Of a DNA stretch of 64,000 nucleotides, positions 22,116-34,328 are shown piece by piece. The translations under genes and the position numbers were made by a program. The stretch covers positions 67,102,001 through 67,166,000 of the forward strand of contig CM044877.1 in NCBI GenBank assembly GCA_024500155.1, read 5' to 3'. This DNA is from Chenopodium formosanum. Its lineage: Eukaryota; Streptophyta; Magnoliopsida; Caryophyllales; Amaranthaceae. Under the pieces are notes generated by a model that was given only the letters and a program-made list of their open reading frames with translations, did no database searches and was not told the origin of the DNA. The first letter of the stretch is position 1. Each line of letters starts with the position of its first letter.

Positions 22116-22168
22116 GGCGCCAGTTATTGGCATTTGGCGCCTGTCATTTAAGTCTGGCGCTAGGCGCC
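22116..22168. promoter_or_regulatory. GGCGCC cluster between the convergent genes of B
   Basis: Exact GGCGCC at 22116, 22136 and 22163 plus variants, in the space between the 3' ends of antisense gene 2 and the integrase remnant. A position between two gene ends does not fit a simple promoter role. Confidence 0.5.
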
Positions 22169-22380
22169 AATTTCATTGGCTGGCGCTGATGACTTATGGC
22201 TGGCACCAAACTCTTCTTTGCGACGCCGATGATTCACCGATTTTCTGTTGATTTTTTAATTAATTCTGGAACGCGGAGATGTCAAAAAATAGAGTGGCCG
22301 CACCCGTAAAGGGTTGCCTACGTATCCTTTCTTAAGGAATCAGGCCGAACGTAGCTCTCTTGAGTATCCTACTCAAGTAA

Positions 22381-23126
22381 TTATGGGTAGTATTTCTTAA
22401 GTTGGTCAAGATTTGTCATGTTTGAGAATTCATTGCCATCCATATCAGTTAGTTTTGCTGCACCTCCTGACAGGATTTTTTTGACAATGTAGGGTCCAGG
22501 CCAATTAGGTCTAAATTTACCCCTTGGGTCTAAAACATTTTTCCTTAGTGCTTTTAATACCAAGTCTCCTACTTTGATATTTCTTGTCTTGACCTTCTTA
22601 TTAAAATGCCTAGCCATACGAGTCTGGTAACACTGAGTGTGATGTAGAGCTTCTAGTCGTTTTTCGTCGAGTAGAATCAATTCTTCATATCTTGACCTAG
22701 TCCATTCAACTTCATCGAGTTTACTCTCTAGCGCAATGCGTAGAGATGGTATTTCTAGTTCGACAGTTTGTACGGCATCCATTCCATATACCAAGGAAAA
22801 TGGCGTATTTCCTGTTGATGTACGAATTGACGTGCGATAACCCCACAATGCGAAGTGAAGCTTGTCAGGCCAATCCTTATAATTTTCCGTCATTTTCTCG
22901 ATGATCGTCTTTAAATTTTTATTAGTTGCCTCGACTGCTCCATTTGCTTGAGGTCTATAAGGGGAAGAATGATGATGTTGAATGCCATATTTTTGTAGCA
23001 ATTCTTCACATTCGGCTTGAAAGTGAGTTCCATTGTCACTTATCATTTCATGTGGGACTCCATATCGACAAATAATATTTCTTTCGATAAAGAGTGCTAC
23101 ATGTTTTGTAGTGAGTTTAGCGTACG
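22381..23126 (-). pseudogene. Element B integrase, C-terminal part only
   Basis: Begins, in frame, with SYAKLTTKHVALFIERNIIC at the deletion junction near 23126. It continues through the integrase core second catalytic Asp (MISDNGTHFQ) and catalytic Glu region (PYRPQANGAVEATNKNLK), then FALWGYRTSIRTSTG and the C-terminal domain GDLVLKALRK and GKFRPNWPGPY, ending LKKYYP. The N-terminal zinc finger and first catalytic Asp are missing, so it cannot catalyse integration. After the stop, element-sense sequence has a conserved-looking stretch with GGATACGTAGGCAAC, also present in C near 37239. Confidence 0.85.
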
Positions 23127-25939
23127 ATTGCGTCCGAAAGTGTCTAACTTAGGGAGGCCAGGTAACTCCAGCGGTTTTGCCATTCCTTTCTTCTTCCCTA
23201 GGGTCATCCCGGGAAAGTGTCCTTGTTTCTTCAGCATGGCGTTGACAATCATGTTGGAATGGGGGTCATGGCAAAGAGGGGTCCTTTCATCCTCCTGGAT
23301 TAAGGAGACTTCTTCGTTAAAGCCCCATAAATCTTCATCATCTTCGCCTTGCTCTACGTTAATGATTGGATTCTCTATGGATTTGATCCTCATAGGCGAA
23401 GCATCTATGGTGATTGGAATTCCCCCAACTATAGCTTTTACATGTTGGTGGAGGGATGAAGGGATGACCTTTAGATCATGAAGCCAATGGCATCCCAACA
23501 ATAAGTTGAATGAAGCTTTGATATCTTCTACTTGGAAAGTAGTAGCATATTCTATCGGTCCTGCCGTTACATTTAGGGTAATCTTGCTAAGAGCTTGGCG
23601 ACGAGTGTTGTCGTAGGCCCTTATTCCTTGTGTAGACGGAGTTAAATCTTCATCCCTTATGCCGAGCATCCTTGCGGTTCTAAGTGGACAAACGTTGATG
23701 GCTGATCCATTGTCTACGAGAGTCATAGAAACATTCATTCTTTTGCAAACTACTGTGAGGTTTAATGCCTTGTAGTGTTTGTCACCTTCAAGAGGTAGAT
23801 CTTTGTCAGAAAAGGTGATCAAATTAATCGGGCTTGGAAGGTCACTTGTGAGGAAGTTGGCTAGTCCCTCAGGAGTAGTGTCAGAATCTATCCCGATTTT
23901 ATCCAAGACATTCATTACAGCCAACCTATGCTCTCGAGATGTTGCCAGGAGTTTCCACACATTCATCTCAACTTTTGTCTTCTTAAAATGTTTAACAATG
24001 TCATTGTCTTCGATGATAGGTATGGGAACTTGGTGTATGGTTAACATAGGTTGTGTTGAAACGGGAGGTTGCGTTCTCCCAGATCTTGTGAGGACATCTA
24101 TCGATGAATCTTCTTCACCCCAAATTTCATTTGTGGTGTATGACACATAAGGTGAAGGTCCTACTATGTCCTTTAGATAGACATCTTCTTCATCACTGTC
24201 CCAAACTCCATTAATGTATGTATCCTCTTCTTGTTGAATTTGGACCAGTTTCTTTTCATCAATCATTTTCTGTACCAAATCCTTGAATTTGAAACAGTTT
24301 TCTATAGTGTGACCCCCCGATTGATGATACTGACAGTAATATCTATCTATCCTTTTTAATGACTCGAATGGTCTCGGTTCGAGAGGTTTGACCTCGCCAC
24401 TCTCGGAGAGCATTTCGAACATTTGCGCATATGGGATCCCAATTGGAGTGTAGATTCTATTGCTCTTCTTGGGTTTTTCAGTGACTTGTAAGGGAAAGCG
24501 ATTTGCCTCATAAGTCGTTCTCACTGGTGTGAATTCCCTTTTAGGTCCTTCTTTCGGAAGTGGAAGCTCATCATATTTCTTATGGAGTTCGTTCATACCT
24601 TTGAGAGCTTCACGTAGTAGTTGCGATACCTCCTTCATAGACAGTGTGAGCAATTGTATATCATCTTTATTCGCGGGTTCTGGAAGGTTATCCTTGACAT
24701 CGAAAAAGATCTCCTCTTCTTTTTCTATGACATTGATTTCTTTGACAGGTCTAATGAGAGAGGAGGGGTCAACCTCGTTTTCCTCATCGGAGTTAGCCAG
24801 GGTATGAGCTAGAGGTGCATTGTCAATGCTTGGCTTCTTACTGGCAGGGGGCAACGACAGTTTGTTATTGTCGATTAGGTCTTGGATAGCTTCCTTAAGC
24901 TTCCAACAGCTTTCAGTGAGATGGCCCCTACCTTGGTGATACTTGCAGTGTGCATTAGGGTTCTAGTTAACCGACCTCTTTTTAACTGGTGGGTCCCCAA
25001 ATGGTCCAATAGGAGTTATAAGACCTTTTGCATTTAATCGATCAAATGCGGTGTCATAACTCATGCCAATAGGAGTGAAGTTCCTCCTAAATGGTTTCTT
25101 CTGTCCTTGGTTGTTCATGACAAGAACTTCTCCTAAATTAAAGGTGCTAACATTATTTGAGTGGGCGGTTTTGGAAGAAGAAGGATTGTCGTTCTTCTTT
25201 CCTTTTTAGCCACTGTTGGAGTTATTGTTGGCAGCTTTTGACTTAGCCAAGTCATCTTCAATATTGATCCCAATGTCATAAACAGCCTTGAAGGTATGGA
25301 GATTATTTTGATACTTGAGATGCTTGGAATATTTTTCTTGAAGATTTTTGATGAACAGTCTCATAGACTCTTTTTCACTTGGCACCTCAATCATTTTAGC
25401 CGATGTTTGTCTCCATTTGTTAAAGAAAGAGGTGAAACCTTCATTCTCTTTCTGCTTGAGGATTTCAAGTTCTCTATGGTCAGTCTCGACTTGATGTTGC
25501 ACTTGTACCTATCAACGAAAGCGTTTGCTATAGACTCCCAGGTAGAGGTCTTTTCTTTCTCGAGAGAAAAGAACCATTGTTGGCAAACGGTCTCGAGAGA
25601 TAGTGAGAACAGAGAAGGAAAAACCTTCTTATCGATACCCTTAATGTTCATTATAGTTTCAAAAGCTCTTAGATGAAAGTAAGGATTATCTGTTGCCTTG
25701 AATTTAGGGATGTCAGTGGCGTTGAACTTATGTGGAAGAAGTTCCTTGTCCAGCGAGACCCCCTGTGAACTCATGCCCTGAAATTTGTAGTCACTAGATA
25801 GCTTGCTCAAGCTTTCTTGCATGAGGTTCATTTGTTGTTGCTTCACAGGATCATCGATCTTGAGTGCGAGTAGCTTCAGTGTCTCAGTCACAGTAGCCAG
25901 TTGGTTCTTAAGATCATTGACTTCTTCTTGTGTTGTCAT
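23127..25939 (-). pseudogene. Element B gag and protease, with frameshift and two stops
   Basis: Starts MTTQEEVNDLKNQLATVTET, a coiled-coil-like N-terminus, then the Tat-type Gag core (NPYFHLRAFETIMNIKGID, LETVCQQWFFSLEKEKTSTW). A one-base loss near 25497 shifts frame relative to the homologous gene in C. Stops lie at 25208-25206 and 24965-24963. Two zinc-binding modules follow, HCKYHQGRGHLTESC and YCQYHQSGGHTIENC (CX2HX4HX4C). The aspartic protease carries MTLVDNGSAINVCPL around 23700. The frame runs open from 24854 to 23097, 585 codons, but after about 23126 it reads across the deletion junction and ends in LQNM. Everything expected next (reverse transcriptase, RNase H, start of integrase) is absent. 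Confidence 0.87.
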
Positions 25940-26491
25940 TATAGTCTTAGATTTTCTCTTGCGAGCTATGGGTTTGTCGAAAAGTTGGACTTGTACGAAG
26001 AGGTTGTCTTTGATTAATCGTCCTTCCTTTCTTGACCACGCGCTGTATATAAACCACTTTGCGTTTTAATTACTCGACTCGAATCATCTTGACTTTACGG
26101 TTTATTTTAAGGAAAAAAGAAAAAAGAAAAGGGTGCATATTTTTGGCAAAAATAATGTACATATTTTTAGGGAACTAAGTATTATTATTTTTTAATTGGA
26201 GGATTAATATCCGACTTACCACCCTAAAAAAAATGACGGAAAAACGCGCACACAAGACTCTCTTAATCATGGTCAAAGTATGTGTATTGGTGTGTGCGTT
26301 GAGTGTAAGTGACATGCTTGCACTCTTGTGTAAGACCATGGGACTTAGTGCCTAAACTCGATCATTGATTAAATGACAGCAAAATTAACCGAATTAAACA
26401 GAAGACTGATTAATTAGACCCTAGGTGATTACTCGACCAATAATCCGAACTGTCGGCCAAGCAACAGAACTGGCGTCGCACTTTGGAGCTT

Positions 26492-27291
26492 GGCGCCAGG
26501 CGACAGAACTGTCGTCAGGCGCTACACTCCATAATGTGGCGCTACAACTCAGACCTTGGCGCCAATATTGGAGCTTCGGCCTGGGACTATTTTCGGTGTT
26601 ATTAATTAACTGGGGTATGCCTAAAGTCGTACTAGGTCAATTCCGATTAAAAAATTAGACTTTATTGACTCAAATTAATTAATTATTAGGCAAAGTTCTT
26701 TAAGTCATTAATTTATTTAGTCTTAACACGAGTCAACAAACGGTTAAGAGAAACATAGAATATATATGCACAACAAATAATGCACAATTAGTCAAGTAGG
26801 CACAATATGATGCAATGCGTTCGCAACCTAACCATGGCTCTAGTTTTCTAAAGTTCGGGATATGGTTTAGTCAATAGAGGGTCCATGGTTAATTGTCTGG
26901 ATGCACTGCGCAGAAGCCTAACCGTGAAAGGTTGGCGCGAGTGGATGGGACACCGCGAGTCAGAAAAAACTCGCTTCCATGGTTTGGTGAATTCAACATC
27001 TCGGATGTACCCTTTGTTGCACGGAGCGTTCAATCGGGTAGATGGAGCATGAATTCCCAGAGGGTTATGTCCATATGTAGAACACATATGGGTTTCAAAA
27101 AAGTGAGAAAAAATTCAATCAGGAAGTAGGATCGAGCAAACAATACGAAAAACCGGTCGAAATTAGAACGCATATTTCTGGCTCGGTATTGGGGGAAATT
27201 GGCGCCAGCAAACAGAGACTGGCGCCAAATTTTAACTGTAGTGCCTGGCGCCAATACTGGCGTCTGGCGCTACAACTAAAATTCTGGCGCC
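26492..27291 (-). promoter_or_regulatory. GGCGCC clusters in the leader of B
   Basis: Two groups lie between PBS and gag: 26492 and 26558, and 27201, 27221, 27247 and 27286, with many one-base variants (GGCGCT, GGCGTC). Element C has one group at the matching place, about 32990-33110. Whether these are DNA sites, RNA structures such as dimerisation or packaging hairpins, or relics is open; as palindromes they could pair in RNA. Confidence 0.45.
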
Positions 27292-27595
27292 AAGCTCCGG
27301 CCCCTGACGCTACTTCTCACATGCCCCATCAGTTTTCTGTGCTCGATAAAATTTTCCAGTTTCGCGCGGTGTTATTTCAGTCCTAGTTGTGAAAGATATT
27401 TCTCAAATTCCCTACGTGTAAAATCCTATGTTTTTAACTCATTACGGATGGTCTTTCCAATGAGATCTTTTTTATGCATATGACAATAATGTTAATCAAA
27501 ATTACGCACATGAAATACTTAGAACTTTTCGAGTCTCATCCACTCACTCTAAATCATTGCCGAAACAAATTCAGGAATTAAAATAGAAATCGTCC

Positions 27596-27616
27596 CCAGT
27601 GGAGTCGCCAAAAAGC
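27596..27616 (-). other. Primer-binding site of element B
   Basis: On the minus strand, directly after the 5' LTR end, the sequence GCTTTTTGGCGACTCCACTG leads into GGGGACG. The same site follows the 5' LTR of C at 32689. Tat/Ogre elements use a site of this type. Confidence 0.8.
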
Positions 27617-28230
27617 CGTGGGGAATAATTTCAAGCCTTAATCCCACTAGCTTGAACCCCACTGTGATCATACACTAAAGTACGGTGGCGTCCAAAAGGG
27701 AAGAAGATAGAGCAAAAGAGTCGCCAACAAGTTTTTTAGGAACTTGTAAACCGTTCACGCGGTGAAGGTTACACCCCTTAACGATCCAAGAGATCGTCAA
27801 CTCCATAACGTCTAGAACCAAATAAGGGTTCGGGGATGAAGGTACAAATCCAACCTAAAAGAGATTGAATCTGCCTAATAATAGGCCTCTACTTTATTCT
27901 GATCGTATTCATGTGCGCTTTCTAATTAGCATGCAATCAATAGGATTAACCCTAAACCTGTTTATCTATGTTGGTTGAATATTAATGCACAAATAAACTA
28001 TTATTGGCGATCACTTGAAATTATAATCAAAGTTAAACCTAACAAGATTATTAATTATCTTATTAAGCATGATTACAAGTACAAATTCCCTTTAAGCATT
28101 CATAGAAAGTGTGATCAAGCAATAACAATAAATATCATCAAGCAACATAATAATAATCAATAATCATGAATAAAAATTATAATAATCATAATAATAATAA
28201 TATCATCATAAATAAAATAATCATCATCAA

Positions 28231-28279
<49 letters not shown>

Positions 28280-29553
28280 TTCATGATCATCATAAATTAT
28301 AACAATTATAACCATAATCATGTTCATGTTAATATTAAAGCATAATAATAATAGCAAGATCCTAGGCATGATACTAACAAGATTAATAACAAGCCCTAGC
28401 ATGTCACTAAGCAATAAAAATCAAATCTTTAACCCTAACATGATACTAACATGAATAAATATTAGGAAGAACATAGGAAGCATCGTAACAATCATATTTA
28501 ATATTAAAATTACCCTAGACATGATACTAGGAATATCATAAGAACAATGTAAACATGATTTCTACATCATAATATCAATTAAAACCATTAAAGTACTTAC
28601 TTTGATGCCTCGTACCTCTTTCTTTCACGTCTAGGGCAAAGACAACTTCGAATATGGCTAGGTGTTTCTAGATCTTGTGAATACGGAATTTTGTATGTGA
28701 AAACAAAGTTTAGAGAAGAAAGATGAAATAATCAAGAAAACTTGATGAGGATTGGTTAATGATGGATGTAGATGATGAATGAAAACGGAGTTTTTAATAC
28801 GATATTTATAGAGAAAATCAGCCAAAAAGATAAATTAAACAAAACAGAGTCTGACGCATAAAAAATAGAGCTGGCGCCACCCTTGGCTAACTGGCGCCAG
28901 GCACCAACACTAGCGCCAGACGCTAATGGCTAGCGCTAGGCGCCATGCCTGGTTTTAGGCGCCAAGGCCTGGGGTTAGGCGCCAAGCTTATTTCCGACGC
29001 GTTTTCGAAAATCATATAAGTTTACCGTACTGGAGGATAAAAGCATATAATTTCCTCGAAAATGTTATTTGATTTTAATTAAAACTTTGAAAAGTCAAAA
29101 GTCAATTTATCAATGCTAATTGAATTAGGAATGAAAAGAACTTCTAGAAGATTCTAGAAGACTAAAACCATTCCTAATTGCATTAGGAATGATAAATCAT
29201 ATTAGGCCCTCCCGTAGATCATTGGGCCGTATATAAGGCTCAAACCGGGCCCAGTTTAGTAAATTGGCCATAACTTCCTCAATATTTGTCGGAATTGGGC
29301 TTATAATATATCGTTTGAAAGGTCTTTGCAAGCCCCATCCAACTACACTACTATTGAACCCATATCATGGACCAACCAAACTGGATTGGCTGTTTTCTTA
29401 AAATAAGTTTTCAAAAAAAGAGAGAAGAGAAAAGAAAATAAAACTTTCCGCAACACTAGACTTTCCACACTTTCGCTTCATTCGATTATGATTTGACGTG
29501 AAAGGTACTCATCACTGGGTTTGGTTTTGGGGAGACACAAATGGGTGTCTACA
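27617..29553 (-). repeat. 5' LTR of element B
   Basis: 1,937 bp, matching 13924-15823. Its inner end reads CCCCACG on the minus strand instead of CCCTACA, a point change of the terminal CA. TATA box at 28810-28803 (minus) with GGCGCC and GGCGCC-like sites at about 28870-28990. Confidence 0.92.
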
Positions 29554-29558
29554 GGTAC

Positions 29559-29728
29559 ACCATCAACGTACCAAGCATATTGAGATGGACATTCTTTTTG
29601 TTCGTGAGAAGGTGGCTAGGGGTGAAGTTCGAGTCCTCCATGTTCCATCTAGGCACCAAATAGCGGACATCTTTACCAATCAAGGACTACCACAAGTGTT
29701 TTTTTTGAAGATTTTCAGGATAGTCTAA
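29559..29728 (+). pseudogene. Element A RNase H C-terminus, beyond element B
   Basis: Starts HHQRTKHIEMDILFVREKVA and continues VRVLHVPSRHQIADIFTNQG, the usual end of Copia RNase H. It joins the part ending SCNPV at 13918 once B and one copy of GGTAC are removed, which proves where B landed. Confidence 0.9.
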
Positions 29729-29763
29729 GCGTCCGTCCTCCTCCCGTTTTGACTACGGGGGTG

Positions 29764-29945
29764 TGTTAAGGATATATTAGTATAATATATCCTTAGTTAT
29801 TGTAAATATTATGTTGCCTAACTTATAGCCTAGGATAGTTTTGTTTATAGTCTTTTCCTAAATTGTAGCCTAATTAGTGGCTAGTGATAAGCTTTGTATT
29901 TGTATATAATTACTGTGAATTGTAATGAGAAAGCTACGGAAAACA
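29764..29945 (+). repeat. 3' LTR of element A
   Basis: 182 bp, starts TGTTAAGGATATATTAG and ends GGAAAACA, preceded by the purine tract TACGGGGGTG and followed by the GTTAT duplication. Confidence 0.93.
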
Positions 29946-29950
29946 GTTAT

Positions 29951-30616
29951 TTTGGAAAAAGCATGCATCATTAAGGCACAATAATGTATAATACTTTTAA
30001 ATATTTTCAACACATCTAATCAATAATAATTTTTTTTCTCAATTTAATTTTAATAATTTGACCTTATTATTTCAATTTTCTTATACACATTGCATTTGTA
30101 TATTTCATATAAATTTCCTCATTTTTTGATATTATATCACAAATTAATTATGGAATTGTTACTACCGTGCGATGCACGGGCACTAATCTAGTTAATACAA
30201 AAATAACAACCGCTGACATCATCCTAAACACATGTCAAGTTGTAAATAAATTTTTTTCCTCCAAAATTATACATGATCACATTATTTTACAAATTTTATT
30301 TTATTTAATTAATATTTTGATTAGCTATATATTTATTATTATTATTAATATCAGTATATTAAAATCAATCTAAATAATTTAATTTCTCTTCCTTAATACC
30401 CCTTTCATCATTCAATTTTTCTATAAGCTCTATATATTAAAAAAAAAAAAAAATTTGATGTATGTATTATTAATTTTGGGATTTTTTTTTAAAATTTTAA
30501 GATAAGAAAATGAACAAATTTAAAATATTTTATTTGTTTGAATCGTACATCACACGAAACTAATCTAGTAAACATATATTATTATGATTTACCTTTCAAG
30601 TTAGTCTCAATGTCTC
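29951..30616. other. AT-rich DNA between elements A and C
   Basis: Non-coding. Contains a Helitron-like end at 30165-30191, a repeat at 30215-30292 shared with 8939-9013, and a second CTAATCTAG end at about 30561-30569 preceded by a weaker hairpin. Confidence 0.6.
30165..30191 (+). mobile_element. Helitron-like 3' terminus
   Basis: A perfect hairpin CCGTGC-GAT-GCACGG (30165-30179) lies eight bases before CTAG (30188-30191), which is followed by T. Helitrons end in a short GC-rich hairpin plus CTRR and insert between A and T. No matching 5' TC end was identified, so the element extent is unknown. Element A may have inserted into it. Confidence 0.5.
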
Positions 30617-30621
30617 ATATG

Positions 30622-32688
30622 TGTAGACACCCATTTGTGTCTCCCCAAAACCAAACCCGGTGATGAGTACCTTTCACGTCGAATCATAATCGAATGAAGC
30701 GAAAGTGTGGAAAGTCTAGTGTTGCGGATAGTTTTAATTTCTTTTCTCTTCTCTCTGTTTTTGAAAACTTATTTTAATAAAACAGCCAATTTAGTTTGGT
30801 TGGTCCGTGATATGGGTCCAATAGTAGTGTAGTTGGATGGGACTTCACAAGAGCTTTCCAACGATATATTATAAGCCCAATTCCGATTAATATTGAGGAA
30901 GTTATGGCCAATTTACCAAACTGGGTCCGGTTTGAGCCTTATATGCGGCCCAATGATCTTGGGGAGGGCCTAATATGATTTATCATTCCTAATGCAATTA
31001 GGAATGGTTTTAGTCTTCTAGATTCTTCTAGAAGGTTCTTTTCATTCCTAATTTAATTAGCATTGATAAATTGACTTTTGTTGATTTTTCAGAGTTTTAA
31101 TTAAAATCAAAGAGCATTTTCGAGGAAAAGATTCGATTTTATCCTCCAGTACGGCAAACTTATCTGATTTTCGAAAACGCGTCAAAAACAGGCCTGGCGC
31201 CTGACACCAGGCATTGGCGCTTGGAACCAGGCCTGGCGCTTGGCGCCTGGCGCCAATTAGCTGGTTTTGGCGCTAGCTCTGTTTTGCGTGAGCCAACATC
31301 GTTTTGCGTGGCCAAGTGCTCTGTTTTGATATTTTACCTTTTTGGTTGATTTCTCTATAAATTACGTATTAAAACTTCGTTTTCATTCATCAACAATCAG
31401 TTTAATTAATATTCACCTACAATCAGTTTTCATTCGCAATAATTAATTCTCTAATTCTCTCTTAATCATTCACCAATTCTCATCAAGTTTTCTTGATTGT
31501 TTCATCTCTCTTTCTTTCCTTTTTCAAAATTTCTTTTTGCATACAAAATTCCGCATTCATTAGATCTAGCAACACCTAGCCATATTCGAAGTTGCCTTCG
31601 CCCTAGACGTGAAAGGTTTAATTTCTGAGGGTTTGGTCCCAAATCTCTATTTCAATTATTTAATTTAATTGTTTTGATTATTATTTTCCTTGAAGTTACT
31701 AACGTGTGTATTTTGTAATTAGAAAGAGGTACGAGGCATCAAAGTAAGTACTTTAATTGATTAATTGATATTATGATGTAGAAATCATGTTTATATTGTT
31801 ATTATGATATTCCTAGTATCATGTTTAGGGAAAAGGTTATAATATCAAATATATTAAATATGACTGTTACGATGCTTCCTATGTTCTTCCTCATATTTAT
31901 GATTGTTAGTATCATGTTAGGGCTAAAGATTTGATTTTTATTGCTTAGTGACATGCTAGGGTTTGTTATTAATCTTGTTAGTATCATGTCTAGGATCTTG
32001 CAATTATTATTATGCTTTAATATTAACATGAACATGATTATGATTATAATTGTTATGATTTATATATTATTATTATTAATTTTATGATGATGATTATTTT
32101 ATTTATGATTATTATTATTATTATTATAATTATTATTCATGATATTTATTGTTATTATGTTGCTTGATTATATTTATTGTTATTGCTTGATCACGCCTTT
32201 TATGCATGTTTAAAGGGAATTTTGTACTTGTAATCACACTTAATAAGATAATTAATAATCTTGTTTAGGGTTAATGTGATTATAATTTCAAGTGATCGCC
32301 AATAATATATTTATTTGTGCATTAAATTCAACCAACATAGATAAACAGATTTAGGGTTAATCCTATTGATTGCATGTTAATTAGAAAGCGCACATGAAAA
32401 CGATCAGAATAAAGGAGAGGCCTATTATTAGGGCAGGTTCAATCTCTTTTAGGTAGGATTTTTACCTTCATCCCCGAACCCTTATTTGGTTCTAGACCTT
32501 ATGGAGTTGACAATCTGTTGGATCGTTAAGGGGTGTAACCTTCACCCTGTGAATGGTTTACAAGTTCCTAAAACTTGTTGGCGACTCTTTTGCTCTATCT
32601 TATTCCCTTTTGGACGCCACCGTACTTTAGTGTATGATCATAGTGGGGTTAAAGCTAGGGGATTAACGCTTGAAATTTATTCCCTACA
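30622..32688 (+). repeat. 5' LTR of element C
   Basis: 2,067 bp, starting TGTAGACACCCATTTGTG and ending TTCCCTACA. It is homologous throughout to the 3' copy, to the LTRs of B (opposite strand) and to the solo LTR at 57612-59741. Confidence 0.94.
31196..31362 (+). promoter_or_regulatory. LTR promoter of C: GGCGCC cluster and TATA box
   Basis: GGCGCC at 31196, 31242 and 31249 plus GGCGCT variants; TTTTGGCGC near 31265 fits an E2F-type site. TATAAAT at 31356-31362 follows about 100 bp downstream. In the 3' LTR the TATA box is at 49728-49734 with a similar cluster at about 49545-49690. Confidence 0.6.
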
Positions 32689-34328
32689 GTTTTTGGCGAC
32701 TCCACTGGGGACGATTTCTATTTTAATTCCTGAATTTGTTTCGGCAATGATTTAGAATGAGTGGATGAGACTCGAAACGTTCTAAGTATTTCATGTGCAT
32801 AATATTGATTAACATTATTGTCATATGCATAAAAAAGATCTCATTGGAAAGACCATCCGTAATGAGTTTAAAACATAAGATTTTACACGTAGGAAATTTG
32901 AGAAATATCTTTCACAACTAGAACCGAAATAACACCGCGCGAAACTGGAAAATTTTATCGAGCAAAGAAAGCTGCTGAGGCATGTGGGAAGTAGCGCCAA
33001 TGACCAGAGCTTGGCGCCAGACTTTTAGCCGTAGCGCCAAACGCCAGCATTGGCGCCAGGCGCTACAGTTAAAAGCTGGCGCCAATCTCTGATTGCTGGC
33101 GCCAACTTTCCCCAATACCGAGCCAGAAATATGCGTTCTAATTTTGACCGATTTTTCGTATTGTTTGCTCGATCCTACGTCCTTATTGAATTTTTCTCAC
33201 TTTTCTGAAACCCATATGTGTTCTATATATGGACATAACCCTCCGGGAATTCATGCTCCATCTACCCGATTGAACGCTCCGTGCAACAAAGGGTACATCC
33301 GAGATGTTGAATTCACCAAACCTTGGAAGCTAGTTTTTTCTAAAACTCGTGGTGTCCCATCCACTCGCGCAAACCCTTCACGGTTAGGCTTCCGCGCGGT
33401 GCATCCGAACAATTAACCATGGACCCTCTAATGACTAAACCATATTCCGAACTTTAGAGAACTAGAGCCATGGTTAGGTTGCAAACTCATTGCATCATAT
33501 TGTGCCTACTTGACTAATTGTGCATTATTTGTTATGCATACTCTATGTGATTTTTCCTAACCGTTTGTTTGACTTGTGTTAAGACTAAATAAAATTATTA
33601 ATGACTAAAGGAATTTGTTTAATTAATTAATTAATTAATTTGAGCTAATAAATAAATATAAAATCGAGTCATAGTTCCTTTAAGTCAACCCGGATTTTTA
33701 TTCCCGTATACTGCACAAACGTCAACTTGTTTTGGTCATAGCCGGAGTTATAGGAAGTACTACGAGTCTTACAACCTATGGATCTGTAGCCCCGAGTTTT
33801 ATCTTTAATTTGGCGTTGTTTTTATCCAAATCAAAGCCACAGATAAAAAGTTATGACTAAAATACTACAGTTTGTCCAGTTTAATGCATATACTTGTGGT
33901 CTTAATTTGGTCTTTAATCGAGTCTAGTCATATAGTCTAGCCACATGGTCATAACACGAGTCTTAACATATCACCTACACTCATTAGTCTTAACACACAC
34001 TTCGAGTTTATGTCACCATGACCATATCTTAGGTTCATGCATGAGTCGGTCTTTTCCGTCATTTGAGTTGGGGGTACATTATATTCCTAATTCTTCATAT
34101 CCCTCCATCTAAATCTTCCTTCACATTCTATTCTGATCTTTCTTCACTTCCTCCATCCATTGCGTGTTGAATAAAGTTTGAGTCAAATAATTAACAATAA
34201 ATATCCCCAAATTCCTTTTCCACAGTACTTGGTCGAGGAGAGAAGGGTGATTAATCAAGGACAACCTCTTTATTCAAGTCTCGCTTTTTGATAAACCGAT
34301 TCGTCAAAAGAGGAAGGCTAAAAAGATA
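32689..34328 (+). other. PBS and leader of element C
   Basis: GTTTTTGGCGACTCCACTGG begins the PBS directly after the LTR. The ~1.6-kb leader has no coding sequence, matches the leader of B in places (for example the block at 33217-33420 against 26880-27090 reversed) and carries a GGCGCC-rich patch at 32990-33110. A long leader is typical of the Tat/Ogre group. Confidence 0.75.

Larger units (their letters stand above)
13924..29553 (-). mobile_element. Ty3/gypsy element B (Tat/Ogre-like), RT-less, inserted in A
   Basis: Large LTR retrotransposon in minus orientation, flanked by GGTAC at 13919-13923 and 29554-29558. On its sense strand: 5' LTR 29553-27617, PBS TTTTGGCGACTCCACTGG, a ~1.6-kb leader, gag-protease (25939 to about 23126), a truncated integrase (to 22381), a region holding two genes in antisense (20439-21845 and 17430-19740), tandem repeats, the polypurine tract GTGGGGGCTTC and the 3' LTR 15823-13924. 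The PBS type, the long leader, Gag with CX2HX4HX4C modules and antisense extra genes fit the Tat lineage of plant Ty3/gypsy elements. Reverse transcriptase and RNase H are missing, so it is non-autonomous as it stands. Confidence 0.92.
9091..29945 (+). mobile_element. Copia element A, degenerate, containing a TRIM and element B
   Basis: Ty1/copia LTR retrotransposon bounded by short LTRs (9091-9257 and 29764-29945) and the target duplication GTTAT at 9086-9090 and 29946-29950. PBS TGGTATCAGA starts at 9267 and the polypurine tract TACGGGGGTG is at 29754-29763. Gene order is gag, protease, integrase, reverse transcriptase, RNase H, as in Copia. About 4.9 kb is its own sequence. The rest is a 290-bp TRIM at 11693-11982 and the 15.6-kb element B at 13924-29553. 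Very short LTRs and a glycine-rich Gag tail suggest the Ale/Retrofit branch. Numerous stops and frameshifts show it is dead. Confidence 0.93.
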
